From positions 50,595,000 to 50,658,999 of the forward strand of contig CM074185.1 in the NCBI GenBank assembly GCA_037179385.1: a stretch of DNA of 64,000 bases, written 5' to 3'. Of this stretch, positions 63,780 through 64,000 are shown piece by piece (within the stretch, counting starts at the first letter, position 1; each line of letters opens with the position of its first letter). The notes under the pieces were generated by a model that was given only the letters and a program-made list of their open reading frames with translations, ran no database searches and was not told the DNA's origin. The position numbers and the translations under genes are program-made. This stretch comes from Holothuria scabra (lineage: Eukaryota; Echinodermata; Holothuroidea; Aspidochirotida; Holothuriidae).

Positions 63780-64000
63780 TGTCTTGTGTGAGTACCAACG
63801 ACATCCACTGGCATCTTATGGACCAACTGTAAAAGATGTAAGTACATAATTTTGTAAGTAAAATACTATGAAAACATGTGAGTACCAAACACATCCACAG
63901 GTTGGACTTTAATTGTAAAAGAGATGAGGAATACCATACTTGAAAGTGTAAGTACAATGTCATTAGTTCAAGAACTTAGGGTGATATTTCTGACTTGAGC
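63780..64000 (+). repeat. Tandem duplication of the exon 12 tail and donor (units 3-4)
   Basis: CATCCACTGG..AACTGTAAAAGATGTAAGTACA at about 63804-63845 and CATCCACAGGTTGGACTTTAATTGTAAAAGAGATGAGG at about 63892-63929 are decayed copies of the exon sequence CATCAGCTGGTTGGACTC..GCAAAAGATGTAAGTACC. They do not keep the reading frame and are taken as intronic. Confidence 0.75.

Overview
This is animal nuclear DNA. One spliced protein-coding gene lies on the + strand from about 22.5 kb to beyond the right edge, embedded in and preceded by transposable elements. Introns use GT..AG, exons are short (51-147 bp, with one of 796 bp), and there are no bacterial operons or ribosome binding sites. The protein resembles the long form of vertebrate RGS3 (C2 domain, PDZ domain, PH-like segment, RGS domain). 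With the tRNA-derived SINE, several LINE types and many non-autonomous DNA transposons, this suggests an invertebrate, plausibly a marine deuterostome such as an echinoderm. The species cannot be fixed from the sequence alone.

Region 1-22.5 kb holds no gene I can support. It is a patchwork of repeats: a transposon with CAGTGGCG ends (1.58-2.27 kb), a 47-bp U2 snRNA-like fragment (2.4 kb), two hairpins (5.3 and 12.5 kb), a tRNA-like relic (5.8 kb), the 3' part of an RNase H-bearing LINE (7.5-8.1 kb, - strand), two copies of one roughly 2.3-kb element (from 9.26 and 15.42 kb, the first split by a truncated LINE), an hAT-type element with a perfect 8-bp target duplication (18.9-20.2 kb), and a long foldback (21.2-21.7 kb).

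Region 22.5-64 kb is the RGS3-like gene. Twelve exons join with consistent phases into a 622-codon partial reading frame. It runs from an ATG at 22549, through a C2 domain (exons 2-7), a PDZ domain (exons 8-10) and a low-complexity linker (exon 10), to a PH-like segment (exons 11-12). The catalytic RGS domain, expected to accelerate GTP hydrolysis on Galpha subunits, would lie to the right of the window.

The introns hold the most unusual material. Intron 2 has a 145-bp tandem array in which eight units each carry a perfect nuclear-receptor DR1 motif, mostly followed by two more half-sites at 4-bp spacing. Intron 4 has hAT-type elements nested in an older, decayed element related to one in intron 12. 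Introns 5, 7 and 8 carry elements with perfect 8-bp target duplications. Intron 10 has a truncated LINE with an undamaged reading frame inside an older repeat. In introns 11 and 12 tandem repeats start at the splice donors themselves and multiply donor-like sequences.
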